Shown piece after piece: positions 1-11,844 of a DNA stretch of 64,000 nucleotides (positions are counted from its first letter, which is position 1; each line of letters opens with the position of its first letter). This DNA comes from Auricularia sp. M13 (Eukaryota; Basidiomycota; Agaricomycetes; Auriculariales; Auriculariaceae): NCBI GenBank assembly GCA_037042915.1, contig CM073198.1, positions 3,100,001 to 3,164,000 of the forward strand, read 5' to 3'. The translations under genes and the position numbers were made by a program. A model generated the notes under the pieces. It did not search any database. It was not told where the DNA came from and saw only the letters and a program-made list of their open reading frames with translations.

Positions 1-2
1 AG

Positions 3-1199
3 TCAACAAGCAAGAGCGTGGAGGAAGTGACAAAGTGCGGGAAGAAGATCGCAGACATGGTGCGGCGAAGCTCTCTATAGCCAGTACAGTTCCCTGACTG
101 ATCGTCGCAGCTCCAAACACTCCATGAACATGCAGAGGTCGAGTTCTGCGTGCTCATATGCTCGGGAAAGTCGCACATCAAGTTTCCACCACAGGTATAC
201 CACACCGAACTTGCAACAGACTTCTTCGAGTTCAAAGCCGGGCTGGACTGCGACCGACTGGCTGAGGAAATGCAGGGCTATGCCCTCTTTGGCGCGCAAG
301 GTACTCTGCGCATGTCTGCCATTTACGGGAGAATTGACTGACAGGGATGGATGTGCGCAGTGTACGAGCAGCTGTCGGCGAAGGATCCGCGGCACAGATC
401 CCAAGTTTCCGCACTTTTGACACAGCAACTGCGTAAGGAGCTAAATCAGGTGTTGTCAGAACACAATTCAACGACAATTTCAGGTGAACTTACTGGAAAA
501 CCAAAGCTGAAATTACAATGGAAGGGCTACGAGAAATTGTGCGACGAAGAAGGCATTCACTTGGTCGGATGGCCACCAGACATCACGATGCGACCCATGG
601 AGCAAACTGCGCTCAGCCAGGCGCGTCGGTTACACGGGCTAATCAGGTCCGGCAAGCTTCGGTTTGAGAAGCGGACCTTGCCTTCGCCTTCACTTCGGGC
701 GTCCTCCCCACCTCCTTCTTCGCCGCCGCCGCCGGCTTCTCCCCTGCGCCGTGTAGGAAACCGCGAGAATGCAGTCCCAGGCCTACGGAGCGTCGGCGCT
801 CGGCTTCACGAGTCCCAAAATCCCGACTTGACGACGGAGCGGTCAGACGCACCAACACCGCGCAGCAGCTCGTACGCGTCAACGTCTACCGCACATTCTG
901 CTGGTATAGCTTCTTCCTCTCGTAGTTCCATTCCTACCAGTCAGGCCACACCACATATCCCTGCCCAAATGCTCGCTCCACTATCTTCCCATTTTGCTGT
1001 CGGTCACTCTGGCTTGGCCATTCCCAACATGATTGTTCCCAGCCAGTCGTTCCTAATGCCGCCCCATCCCGACAACACATATATTGGGCAGCCTGCATTG
1101 CAGCCTGCGTCGTCACACTCAATCCCATATCCACCCGTAAACCCAGTCTTCCAGAATCCTACCTTCTTCCCTCATTATCCTCCTTTGTCTGATAACTAG
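3..1199 (+). CDS. Orphan Agaricomycete-type protein with a GWPPDI motif, 5' partial
   Basis: The gene runs off the left edge. Three exons join in phase: 3-59, 111-300 and 361-1199, with introns 60-110 (GT...CAG) and 301-360 (GTACTC...GCGCAG). The visible product is about 360 residues. Its N-terminal half looks globular, with a short conserved-looking block around GIHLVGWPPDI followed by a helix ending near RSGKLRFEKR. The last about 170 residues are low-complexity Ser/Pro/Ala sequence. I do not recognise a catalytic domain. From memory, proteins with a 'LxGWP' block of this kind form expanded families of unknown function in mushroom-forming fungi, often near repeats; that is recollection, not a search result. 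The KDZ transposase gene lies about 1.1 kb downstream on the other strand. The splice reconstruction is good; the function is unknown. Confidence 0.6.
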
Positions 1200-2289
1200 T
1201 ATGCATGCCTTCACACTCTGTTATGTCTATGATACATGCCCTATGAAATTATGACCATTGCTCTCGTATGAAGTTGACTGTGCACAAGATTTCATGTGCG
1301 TCAGAAAATGAAAGAAATTCACTCAGAAAATCTGGGATGAGATGCTAAACATGGATAGCTATTTTAAACCAGCCTCAAGCATGCCTTAATCCCATCGGAC
1401 ACACATTTATGATCTTTCATGGTGGTCATGGTTTGTGTTGAACGAGGTTGAATCTGAAAGTTCGCCGATGTTCCCAACATCCAGCCCAATTACTTCCTCA
1501 CCCGAGGTAGTTTCCAAGCAAATGCAGCATTCAGTAGTTTTGTTTTGCCCAAATGATTTGAACTATCGGTTAGTTCATCTCTTGCACAATCTGCACAAGT
1601 AGCTCCTTGCGAGTTATTGTGATTGCGCGCCATACGCATTCATGCTGTCGCAGGGGCATATCCCAGCAACGAGAAATGAGAACACCGCATCGTTATCTGT
1701 TCGAGCTGACGGACACTGTCTCTGTGTCAGTCTCTCAATGTCTCCAAGTTGACAATTAGTGAAGCGTTGCACATGTTCAAGCAGTTCGACATGGAAACCG
1801 AATGTTGCAATGCCGAGCGTACATGTCCCATCCACAAACCTACCGTTATACCAGTCCAAAGGAAGCTCTGTGGTAATATCGATGGTGAGACTCGCAAGGT
1901 AGATGAATGCCAGCTCTTGGCGACATACAAAGTTTGCTCACAAGACATGACTCGAACTTCGAGCTCACAAACGAGAGACAATGCGAGATTCAAGCTCACG
2001 AGACCATGTGGGTGTGAGACAGTGCGCGTGTCTCAGGATTTCATGAGACAATGCGAGTCTCAGCCGTGGGCTCTGATGTGGCGACGGTGGTGGTCGGCTG
2101 GCACGGTCGCTATTGCACGCGCGCGCGCGCGCGCCACGAAGATGAGCGAGCCATGCCCACCCCCTGAGTCTTGTACCGCCTAGTCTGATACTCGCAATGC
2201 AGATTTTGACGGCTTTGTGTAATCGCAATTAAAGCGGTCGGACGGCTTCCAGCAAGACAGTCATACAAAGTTAAAAAAAGACGCATTTA
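1200..2289. other. Intergenic, no confident gene
   Basis: This stretch lies between the orphan gene and the 3' end of the KDZ gene. A minus-strand open frame at about 1614-1925 has a coding-like composition, but no start, partner exon or family was found. The short motif GAGACAATGCGAG occurs twice (near 1976 and 2044). A (CG)n run sits at about 2118-2134. No promoter or RNA gene is recognised. Confidence 0.4.
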
Positions 2290-5200
2290 TTAGTCGGATA
2301 TCCGATCCATGGCAGTCAGAAGAGCATCCAAATCCTGCTGAACAGCGTCGTCAAACATCATACCATCGTCTGATGATCCAGAATCGGATGGGGAATGGTA
2401 GTCGGTGTCGCGCGCATGCACGACAGGGCTTGCCGTCGGTATTAGAACGTCTGGCAGCAGAGGCGGCAGCGGGTAACGCACGGCAGGGCGTACAGTTGCA
2501 GCCAATCCTGCGTCTTGCCCTTCGCGAAGGCCTGGACGCCTTGGAATTGCATGGCCATCCGCCAAATCGAGGTGCCGAAGGTCGTCGAGGATAGCGGTAT
2601 GCACCTGAAATAGTAGCTGTGCACGCGCGTCAAGCTCCTTAGCGAGGAGCTTGTCGCGAGGTGCGTTGCTGTCCCCCAGCTCCGCAATGAGTCTGTCTAA
2701 ATTAGACTCCTCATCGCGAATCCACGCTCGAACGCGCACACTCTCGATACGCACGCGCACAAGCTCCTCCTCGGCACGCGCAGTCTCGGCCCATGCGGTT
2801 GTCAACCGGCGGATGTTGGGCTGTGCCCAAGGTCGCGCGCCAGTGTCTTCTCGCAGCAGAGGAAAGTCGGCGAGGATAGCAATGTCCATTGCCTCCTCAC
2901 GCGTGAGCGTCTGCCGAGGAGGGTCAAGCGCCAGCGCAGCCTCGTTGTACTTCTGTAGCGCAGCGCCGAATGCTGCTCCTCGCCTCGTTGCGGCCTTCGC
3001 AATTTGGCGACGTAGCTTATATCCTATAACGGTATTATCAGTGTTGCACCAATAAGAAGGCAAAGTAAACAGCTTACCTGTACCCCGACGATTGAGCTTC
3101 TCCAGTACGGCAGTGCGGTCAGCAACACTGCGCTCCAATGCATCGAGAGCCGAGTCGTAAACCCGGCGTTTATCGGCTTGCAGAGTGTCCTGGTACTCGG
3201 GCGATGTACGAGTCCAGCGCTCATGCATCGCGATGCCGAGCCGTTGTTCAAAGCGCGCCAGATGGTCCTCAATAGCTTGTATCTTGCGTTGGACAGCGAG
3301 CCACTTGCGATTTGTGCCATCGCGGCTGCCCGGCGCATGGTGAATGAAAGGGTCCAGTCTGTCCCTGTCGGCGCTGCGCTTTCGTTAGCCTTCACACCAT
3401 TATGAATTTGGACATTACCGAGTATCCCACCAGCGGCGTAGCATGGCCGCATATTCAACCTCAATCTCGCTCGTGACTTCCTGCGGTGCCGCAGACGCAC
3501 GACCCGAAAGGAAATCGCGCTCGTCGGCCAGCAGTGCCTTGAAATACTCGTCTGTGTACTCTGGATTGCGTTTACGGAGCCGCTCGTCCTCAGCGTGCTC
3601 GGCAATCTTTGCCTTTGATTCGCGGAACTTGCTAAGCAGAAGAGAACCTTCAGTGATTTCAGTCAGTGTTGCCTGTGCAGTGTGCTCCGCCAACGGCGCC
3701 GACCAGACATACCCATCGTAGCGTATTTCTCTTGGTCCCAAGCCCCAAAGGCAGCTTCAATGAGCTCATGACGATGGTTGCGAGTCGCGTGCTGAACGAG
3801 GGGGGCAACGAAGTTGGTGACGGAGAAGAGCCGCTCGCAGCCTTCGAAGTCTTCACGTCCGGAGCCGGGGATGTAGCGTGGGTGGAACTTGAGCTGGCAC
3901 AGCCGGTCGTGCGCGTGACCGTGAAACGACCCAACGACAAAGCGTGTCTTTGCCTTGACGAGATCTCCGAACGAGGAGTTCGCCGCGGTGACTGAGTGGG
4001 CGCAGCCGATATCGTACCCAATTTCAAGCACGCCTTCGTCCGCAAACACATCGAGCAAAGTCCGCACAATGGATAGCGGATATTTCGCGCTAGCACCTCT
4101 GTCAACGTTGGTCATTCACACAATTGAAACACGCACAGTTCACCGCTTTGCCACATATCAGTTGCAAGAACGATAAATCCGTGCCTGCATATGCAAACAA
4201 AGATCCCCGTCTCGTCAACGACATCGGAGGGCCTGGGCCTCTCATTCTCCGGGGCAGCATTACGCCAACGCTGCGTGCACTCGCTGTCTTGAGGGCCCGC
4301 AGCATCGTCATCTCGGTCGGCTGCTGTTTGAGTTGGCGCGCGTGTCCGTCGTACTTCGTCCTTGAACTGATCGACCTCGGCGCGTGTTTTGAAGTAGTTG
4401 AAGTTGTACGGGATGTCGCATCGCGTGCCCGCAGATATAAATCGTTTCATCGAGTTGTTGCCGTCGAGTGCAAACTGCCGAGCGAAGACGAGCGGCGAGG
4501 CCTCGCTTTCCTCGACACACTGTAAAGCAGCGTCGAGTCTCACAATTGGAGATTGTATACAAGTCAACTTACAGTGTAAGAGCACGCTGGGCATGCATTC
4601 TTAATGCGCCATTGATTTCCGCGGCCTAGTTTGGCGAGTATGCGGTCGTCCACCTCGCGCTGAATTGCAGCAAGAGCATCGACGGTGTCGGCGAAACGAT
4701 TGCGCAAAGATCTGGTAAATGTGATCTAACGGGACGTCAGATAAGCCTACAGGTGACAAGGTCAGGCACGTACATTGTGGAGGTCGCAAATCACGCGGGC
4801 AAAGTTGTGTTTGCCAGTCCTTGCGCGTATGCGCAGACGTCCAAAGAGCAGCAGTAACCGAAGCGAAAAAGCGATGGTGGGTCGGACAGGGCTCGCGCCT
4901 AGATAGCCGTGACGAAGAAGGATGATGTTCAGGTGCGGGCTGCCTGAAAAAAACAACGGGACTGCGTAGACACCTGCTGCTGGTCAACATTGCCGCTGAA
5001 CACAAATGATAGTATACACACCTGAAATATCGACTAGATGAATAAAACCAGGTAGCCTCTTCTTCAGACTTTCAGGGTTGACAATGTGGGAGGAGAAATC
5101 GCTCGGCGCTGGTGCTCCCGAGCTTGGGCGAGAGTGCTGGAAGGCGAGGTATGCGTCGGCGAGTTCAGTGATTTGCGATGACCAGTTCTCGCCAACCCGA

Positions 5201-5654
5201 AGTCTACGCCTGCCCCAGTTCTGACTGCTGGACATGAAGAAGTGGTGCCTTCGAATTTCAATCAGTGCTCCAGTTAAACGTCGGTTTAGCAACTCACGAT
5301 CGCGAGTCCCTCAGGAAAGCATCTACGAGCTCTCCGATGTCGCCGTTATTCACAACAGCGCCGTCTTCATCGTCCTGTGGGTACACAATATCGGTATCCC
5401 ACAGGTCAGCAGGTTCTTCGGGCGTCTGGCGCACGTCCCCGGTCTGCGTGTTGTGCGCTAGCCAGAGCACGTATTAGGACAACTCTACACAGATCCCGAA
5501 ACTCCGCACCTCTTGTCTGCTGTGTAGCTCGTCGTTGCTCCTGACGACTTCGCCACGCGCGGGACTTGGACGGTCCGAACACCCCTGACTCTATGCTTGT
5601 GTTCCCGTTCTTCCGTCTGCCATAAGTCGTGACTTTGACCTTGTTGAATGACAT
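2290..5654 (-). mobile_element. KDZ (Kyakuja-Dileera-Zisupton) DNA transposon transposase gene, apparently intact
   Basis: This multi-exon minus-strand gene encodes a KDZ-superfamily transposase, a DNA transposase with an RNase H-like fold known from fungi. In order from the N-terminus I see: a basic start (MSFNKVKVTTYGRR); a helical N-terminal domain (LADAYLAFQHSRPSS); the Cys cluster (NACPACSYTL) of the CxC type found with KDZ transposases; the block ALDGNNSMKRF; a Cys/His strand (GIFVCICRHGF); then the core motifs EIGYDIGC, GSFHGHAHDRLCQ and EDFEGCERLFS. A long coiled-coil C-terminal region ends in an acidic tail. The intron just before the DIGC block (GTGCGT...TTGACAG, near 4098-4143) closes cleanly in phase. 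No internal stops or frameshifts remain once introns are removed, so the gene may be functional. Element ends (terminal inverted repeats, target duplication) were not found. Exon borders in 4600-5400 are approximate. Confidence 0.85.
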
Positions 5655-7055
5655 TGTCTTCGCGCTGTAGCTCGCATGCACGTAAATAATGTCACTGGTC
5701 GTGGTGTCGGGCAGCGGCGAACAAACAAAGTCTAATCATTCTCTAAGTATGCGCGCAGCGGCTCGCAAGATGGCTTTGATTAGATCTCACGGTGCGCCAG
5801 GTCCTCGGCCCCATCAGCTGCCCGGCCAGCTGACCCCTCTGGGCGCGATTGCCCATGGCAATTGGCCATAAGGGCGGCCCCATCACCCACGGCTTACTGT
5901 GGCCACTCCAAACGCCATTCAATCGGATGTAAACGGTTTCGGCAACTTCCTGCAGACGGGTCTCCCGCATCTTATAATAAGTCCCACACTTGAGTTTCCG
6001 TCCTCATATATACCTAGAATTTCTTGTATCTGCATGGATCATTTATTCTAGGTCCCAAAACCTCACCCCGACGCGTCCTCGGAATTCTATGGCCGAATCA
6101 AGTCTGCCGGCCAACTCTCACCCACGCACCAAAACTCTCGAAAGGCGCAATTTCGTCGATATAAGCACTCCCAATATGATATGACATGTACATGTGTCTT
6201 TCCTATCAGTTTGGAGCCTCAGAATGCCATTCTCAGCTCTTATCCGGACGGGCAAAGGCTTAGAGGTTGGGTTTACAGACTCTAGAATTTCTTCATATTC
6301 TGAATCCGAAAAATAAAGGAAGCAGTTTGACGTAGAAATGGGAGCGTTTGGCTGGGAATTGGTGGCGCAATCCACGATTCACTGTTCCGGAGGGTTGTCT
6401 ACAATGGGGATCGGGAACTCCCGGTCCCTTCGGTTTGGACTGGCCACTTACTGGCTTCAAAAACTGATGAGGCCTAGGTGCATACAATTCAATCCAGACG
6501 TGGCTTGATGCCAATCAGAGGGGGGCTGTGCACCATGCTGGCCTCCTCGGACCGTGTTTGGGAGCCATGCGTTCTCTTGAAAAAAAGACATCGACCGTCC
6601 GTGGAGAATCTATGAACTCCCAACGAGTCGTCAATCATCTGCGAGCCTTTCGAGAGCACTGGTATCAAAGGGAGTAGCCGTCTCAATTCAAGGGCCTGAA
6701 ATGTTCAGCCGATGGGGCGTTTTGCCTCGTGCTCGTTGCCAGCCTTTGCGGTTGATAATTCGCATACGAAGCGATGAGTCAATGTGCCACCGCTGGAGGA
6801 CCCACATCCGCCCTCCCTCAAGAATGAGTGTCACGACAGTAAAACGCTGACCGCCATGTTGGGCTTGGGCACGTTGGGCACGTAGTCAGCGCAGTCTCGC
6901 CGAACAGCCCACACGACAAAACGGCTTGGTGGCAGAACTCGTCAGCGGCGTTGGTGCGTAGCGACTGCACAGTAGACAACTCCAGATTGGCCGGTAAGCC
7001 AGATATGATATACGGCCTAGCGGGCGGTCACACGAGCCGGAATGTCAATGCAGCA
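5655..7055. other. Intergenic, 5' flank of the KDZ gene
   Basis: No recognisable gene. Only short scattered open frames occur. The 11-base word CGGCCCCATCA is present twice (near 5807 and 5873) around a GC-rich, partly self-complementary segment. That segment could belong to the transposon end, but no terminal inverted repeat was demonstrated. The segment 5960-6060 is AT-richer. Confidence 0.35.
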
Positions 7056-8903
7056 CTATTCTCTCTTCCCCTGCGCCCGTCGAGAGATATCGTACACCGC
7101 TATGCCGATGCTGACTGCGAGGACAGCGCCCGCGAGGACTGTGGTCGGGCTAGGCGGCCACCACGGCGAGGCCTTCTTAGGAGGCTCGGGGCGCCTGCGG
7201 GCCTGTCTCCGCTCTAGTTCCTCGAGCTCGTCCTCGTCCTGATAGTCGGACTTGACGATGAGCTCCGGCGCGTCGACCATGGCCTCTGCCTCGTCGTCCG
7301 TGATCTGGTACTGTTCATCGGATGTCGGTGATGGCTCCGACCAGGTGAATAGCACGCTCTGTGGGCCCATTATGCGATCGACGGCCAGACGCGGGTCATT
7401 CGGGGGAAAGCGCGTGTACAGGTCGTCCGCGCGTTTGAGCAGCTCTGTCAATGACTGACTCAGGGACGTGTTGAGCGGAGTGTCGGCCAGCGTGGAAGCG
7501 TCATCCTCTTCGGCTTCACCGTCAGGATCCGACTTTGGGAGCGAGGATTCCGAGGGGAGGACAGGGTCGGGATGTTGTGGAGGCGATGTCGCAGTCCAAG
7601 AATCAGATAGCAGCGGTGCGGACTCTGAGTCAGCCACAGAATCGGTTTCGATGATGGTTTCAGCGACAGTCGATTCAGAGGCAGATCCAACCAGTTCGTC
7701 CAATACAGGTGCCTGTAACGGTGGCGGGGACGACTGAACCCATGAATTTCCCGTCTCTTTTCGCGCATGGCGCGGTGGAGGCGGGGCGAGAGTGGATTCC
7801 TTGAGAGGAGGCTCAGGAGAACCGTGAGAATCCTGTACTGGGGGGAAGGTGGTGAGAATCGAGTGGAGCATGCCCTCCTCGCCCTCATCAACGAGTTTGC
7901 GGACGGCATCCTCGTGGGAGAGGATAACCTATATCGCAAGTTCAGAAATATGGGGATGGCTATACCTGACGACTTACGGCGACAGCGAGATAAATAGATG
8001 CGATGGGAGGTCGACACAGGAGATAATCGAACACATGTTGAATAAGAGGAAGAGTGGGAACGTCGTGCGAGAAGAGCGTGAGCAGATTGGATAATGCGTA
8101 GTATGGTAAAGGCGTCGTGCTGCAAGTGCCTTCAGCTTCCATATGAGATGCCCTTTTAAAAGATACATACCTTTCGACGATAGCTGCAAACTGAGGATCT
8201 GCTAGTCGCAGGAGGCGCTTCATGATCCTGGATTACGTGAGCCAGCAGATTAGCTGAACACAAGAACGCACCGTAGCTGGCCGATCATGGGCTCAAGGCC
8301 GTTGCCCATCGAGTCGCGCAAACGGTGAAGGCTCATCTTTTCGATGGTATGAAGCAAAGCTTCGCGAGGCAGAGTCAGAAAAAGGACAGAGACAATGTCA
8401 TGGTATCCCTGGGTTGGAATTGAGCTCGCCACGGGTGAGCTAGACACAACACAAGCGAACCTGAAAGTAGTGGAGCTTTGGGCGTCGGCGAAACGTCAAA
8501 ACTATCGCCTCGTTCAGCTCGTGCTTGAGCTCGTCCTTGCGTTCATCCTCTGAGAGCGTAGGTAAGACCGTCAGGGCGCCTGCGCGTTATGACGCGTACC
8601 TACTGGATACAAGACAAAGCTCCTGTTCGTGTCGAGCAGTATCTGGCGCTCGTCACTGTGCGGCGCGTTCTCGGGTTGCGGTATGAGCGAAGTCGACGGC
8701 GGTCCAGACTGCCGAACATCGCTCTGAGCAGTGCCGGCGGCTGGATGTTGCTGCGGATCCAGGAGATACTGCCAAATCAAGGCCCTGTCTTCCCCAAAGC
8801 CCCGAGGTTCAAGCGACAGTCGTCGCAGCTCGGCCCAGTCCCTTGCGTCGAGCGCGCGTTTTGCCCTGCTAGGCGCCGGCGCCGGCGATTCCGAGGTCGT
8901 CAT
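7056..8903 (-). CDS. TBC-domain Rab GTPase-activating protein, Gyp10/TBC1D20 type
   Basis: This is a GTPase-activating protein for a Rab/Ypt GTPase, probably acting at ER/Golgi membranes as TBC1D20 and fission yeast Gyp10 do. The TBC domain reads through several exons. The arginine-finger motif is in ERQILLDTNRSF (I-x2-D-x2-R) and the glutamine-finger motif in LHYFQGYHD, so both catalytic fingers are present. After these come a leucine-rich helix (SLHRLRDSMGNGLEP) and the block PLPYYALSNLLTLFSHD. The C-terminal third is acidic and probably disordered. It ends with a single hydrophobic segment (VLAGAVLAVSIGIAVYDI) plus a short basic tail, giving a tail anchor as in TBC1D20. The start ATG at 8903-8901 begins the only open exon upstream of the TBC motifs. 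The secreted lyase gene diverges 197 bases away. Confidence 0.87.
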
Positions 8904-9100
8904 TGTGTGCGGAAGCCTGAGTTTACTTCCGCGTCGGAGGTTTCCGCCCACGTGGCGCTGACTGTGCATCTTACTTCCGGGCCGTTTTATCACCGCGCGT
9001 CTAAAAGGGATCGACAGGCCGCAAGCCCGTTTCCTATCCTCGTTTTCCCCTCCCCCTCGCGTCAGCAACCACCCAGCAGCGCCTATCCCGGCTTGCTGCC

Positions 9101-11236
9101 ATGTCACTCGTTAAATCTTTCCTCGCCCCCCTCGCCTTCATCGCGGCCACGCAGGCTGCCTCCCTCACCTGGAACAACTTCCTTTCCTACGATAACGAGG
9201 TGAGTACGCTGATCCCTTCAGTCTGCATCATCCCCTTAACATCGTCCAGTTCGTACCACCCGAGTACATTCTCAGCAAGCCGTGGGAGAAGAACAACGCG
9301 ACCCTCGACGCCGCCGAGTCCATCGTAACTTGGGCAGACACCCTCTATACACAGGCAAGCGCGACCACGTATCTGACCGACCAGCGCTCACCATCGCCCT
9401 CTGTTCCCGCCTCACAGGGACCATGGAGTGTGTAGCGCGTCCTTCAGAGCGTGCTTCTGGCGTGTCTAAGCTGCTTTGACAGGCGTTACGTACAAGCCAT
9501 TCCCCGCACCCACCGGCGACAAGGTTCGTGCCTCTTGCTGCGGGACGCTAGTCGCTGATACAGACACTCTCAGCATGACTACATGAGCTGGGTATGTATT
9601 CCTCTAGCTGTGCCGTTGGCCCCACGCTGTTTCCGAGTTCTCACCTCGCCGTCCGACAGGCACCATACTGGTGGCCCGATTGCAGCAAGGTAAGCTTCCA
9701 TGTCAATTCTACTTTGTAATATTCACTGAGAATGTGGTCGACAGGTCGGTAATAAGACAGCGCTGAAGCCGGAAGAGGGTACGTTTCTGTCCGACCCCCA
9801 CTGTTTCCCTCAGCTTCCGATCCTTCTCTAATAATAAATCTTCTAGTCTGGGTTACATGCCCATACGTTGATCGTGATGGCCAATTCGTATGCGCAGCGA
9901 ATTCATGCGTTCTAATGCACAGCTGACATCGGCGATCAGGTCCCCGACGTACGGCTCATCAACGATACGGGCTCCTACGCTGGCATGTGCGATGCTGTGT
10001 TCTACAACTCGATCGCCTGGCAAATTACTGGCAACAACAAGTACGCTGACAAGGCCATCGAGTTCATCCGCACATGGTTCTACGATGAGGCGACTGGCAT
10101 GAACCCCAACCTCAACTTCAGCCAGGTCATTCGCGGTCCGCAAAAGCAAACCGGTAGCCACTATGGCGTGCTTGGTTCGTGTTTACAGAGCATGAGCGAT
10201 CGCACGTCTCATGCTGCGAGCAGACATGAAGACCATTTCGAAGGTTGCCACCGGCATTTTCCTCTTCCGCGAAACGAAGTACACGGGCTGGACTAGCGAA
10301 GATGACAGCAAGATGACCAACTGGAGCAAGGAATTCATCTACTGGCTCGAGAACAGCGATTTCGGCAAAGATGAAGGAGCAACCCCGAAGTGCGTTTTGC
10401 CTCGTCAACACTAAACTCCTCGCTCATCCCGAACGATAGCAACCACGGAACGTTCTTCTACAACGTGAGACGCAGTGTTCACAGCCTGTATCACTGATGC
10501 TAACATATTTTGGCGGCGCAGACGTTGGTGACGCATAAGATCATTGCTGGCGACATTCAGGGAGCCAAGGATGCCCTCAACAAGTATTTCACGACATTAT
10601 ACCTTGCACAAATCGACGGTAACGGTGAACAGGTGAGGACTATGTGGATATTGCCGCAATCAATGCTCAACTTCGCCAGCCCTTCGAAGTTGAACGCTCG
10701 CGCACGTACCACTATCGTGCGTACAACCTCGGGGCTATGATTGTGAGTCGGCCCATTGATTTACACATCGTGCATCTGTTCACAAGGCTCCGTAGACGGC
10801 CGCAAAACTCGGCCAATACATCGGTTTCGATGCTTGGCAGATTCCCACGACCAAGGGTGGCACGATCGAGAAGGCTGCCGCTTGGGCTCTTCAGTTTGAC
10901 CCGGCTGCGACCAACGAAATTAAGTCCGCACCTGCGCCTGAGCTCTACCAGCACGTCGCTGCCGTTGCGGCTGCGTACGGCGACCCGGAGGGCAAGTATG
11001 CGGCGTTCCTTGAGAAGGTGGACCCCAAGTACCCGCAGTCGCCTTACTTCTTCTGGAACCAGCCCCTGGCGCTCCCAAAGGCCTACGTCGTCACGGGCGT
11101 GCTGCCTACGGTCAACAGCACTGGCGGAGGCGAGGCCGGCGAGCCTGAGAATGCGGGGATGCACGGCGCTGTGGTGCCGACACTTGCCGCTATCGCTGCG
11201 GTCGTGTTCTTCCAGCTGGCACGTCCACGCGTGTAA
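9101..11236 (+). CDS. Secreted alginate-lyase-family polysaccharide lyase
   Basis: The product is about 400 residues from roughly ten exons, several very small (for example a 17-18-base exon near 9575 encoding HDYMSW). The signal peptide is MSLVKSFLAPLAFIAATQAA. Hallmarks of the alginate lyase superfamily (Pfam Alginate_lyase) follow in order: MSWAPYWWPDCSK, CPYVDRDGQFVPDVR, GMCDAVFYNSIAWQITG, the catalytic-type block NNHGTFFYNTLV, and ERSRTYHYRAYNLGAMI with the His/Tyr pair. The C-terminus has a Gly/Glu linker, then a hydrophobic stretch (VVPTLAAIAAVVFFQLA) and a short basic end, suggesting a GPI signal or membrane anchor. The substrate cannot be read from sequence. Fungi do not make alginate, and related fungal enzymes have been reported on glucuronan-type polymers. 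Homology is strong; substrate specificity is inference. Confidence 0.87.
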
Positions 11237-11844
11237 GAGAGGGAGGGTATTTCGCTTTGTGATCTTTTGTCGTTGCATGTCGCTGTCCCACACACACACA
11301 CTTTTTGGACATTTTTCTTCACATGGTTTTGTGCTTCCTCGGACTGTTACTGTAGGGCCTCTCTAGCTGTAGCTTTGTCTTTAGTCTTTAGCTTTGTAGA
11401 AGAGGCCGTAATCCTTGCACACCATTCCAGGGAGTAGGCTCGCGAAACTCCTTCGTGTGTCGAATGGTGCGTCGTGCAGCTGTTTTCGCTGCCTATCAAG
11501 TCGTGCGGGCCGAGCCTGCAATCGCGGGCAGGTGCATAGTGTCGCCTAGACCGCATGAAGGGCAATATCGCATTATTATGCAAGACTACACGCGACGGTG
11601 CTGCAGTCCACCTGAGGTCCCAGAGCCTCTGGGTCCATCCTTGACTCGCTTTGTACTGTGTCCGACGTTTGCCGACCTCGGTTTCGACCATCCCTGTTCC
11701 TTCGCATGTCCCGCCGCCGTAATGGATAACAGCGCGGCGCGGCAGTGGACAATGATATCCTCCATGGGCATCCGGTATAGCTCTGCCGCGGGAGTGAAGA
11801 CGTAGCACCAATCTTGACACGCGTGTCAGCAGCGAGGCAAGATT
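11237..11844. other. Intergenic between convergent genes
   Basis: This should hold the 3' untranslated regions of the lyase gene (+) and of the small mitochondrial protein gene (-). A short (CA)n run occurs near 11290. No additional gene is supported. Confidence 0.4.

Noticed and set aside
2118-2134. (CG)n run as a Z-DNA or transposon boundary
   Set aside because: It is a short simple repeat; no inverted partner was found on the other side of the KDZ gene.
10712-11299. 195-codon minus-strand open frame antisense to the lyase gene
   Set aside because: It overlaps the lyase coding exons on the opposite strand and has no recognisable domain.
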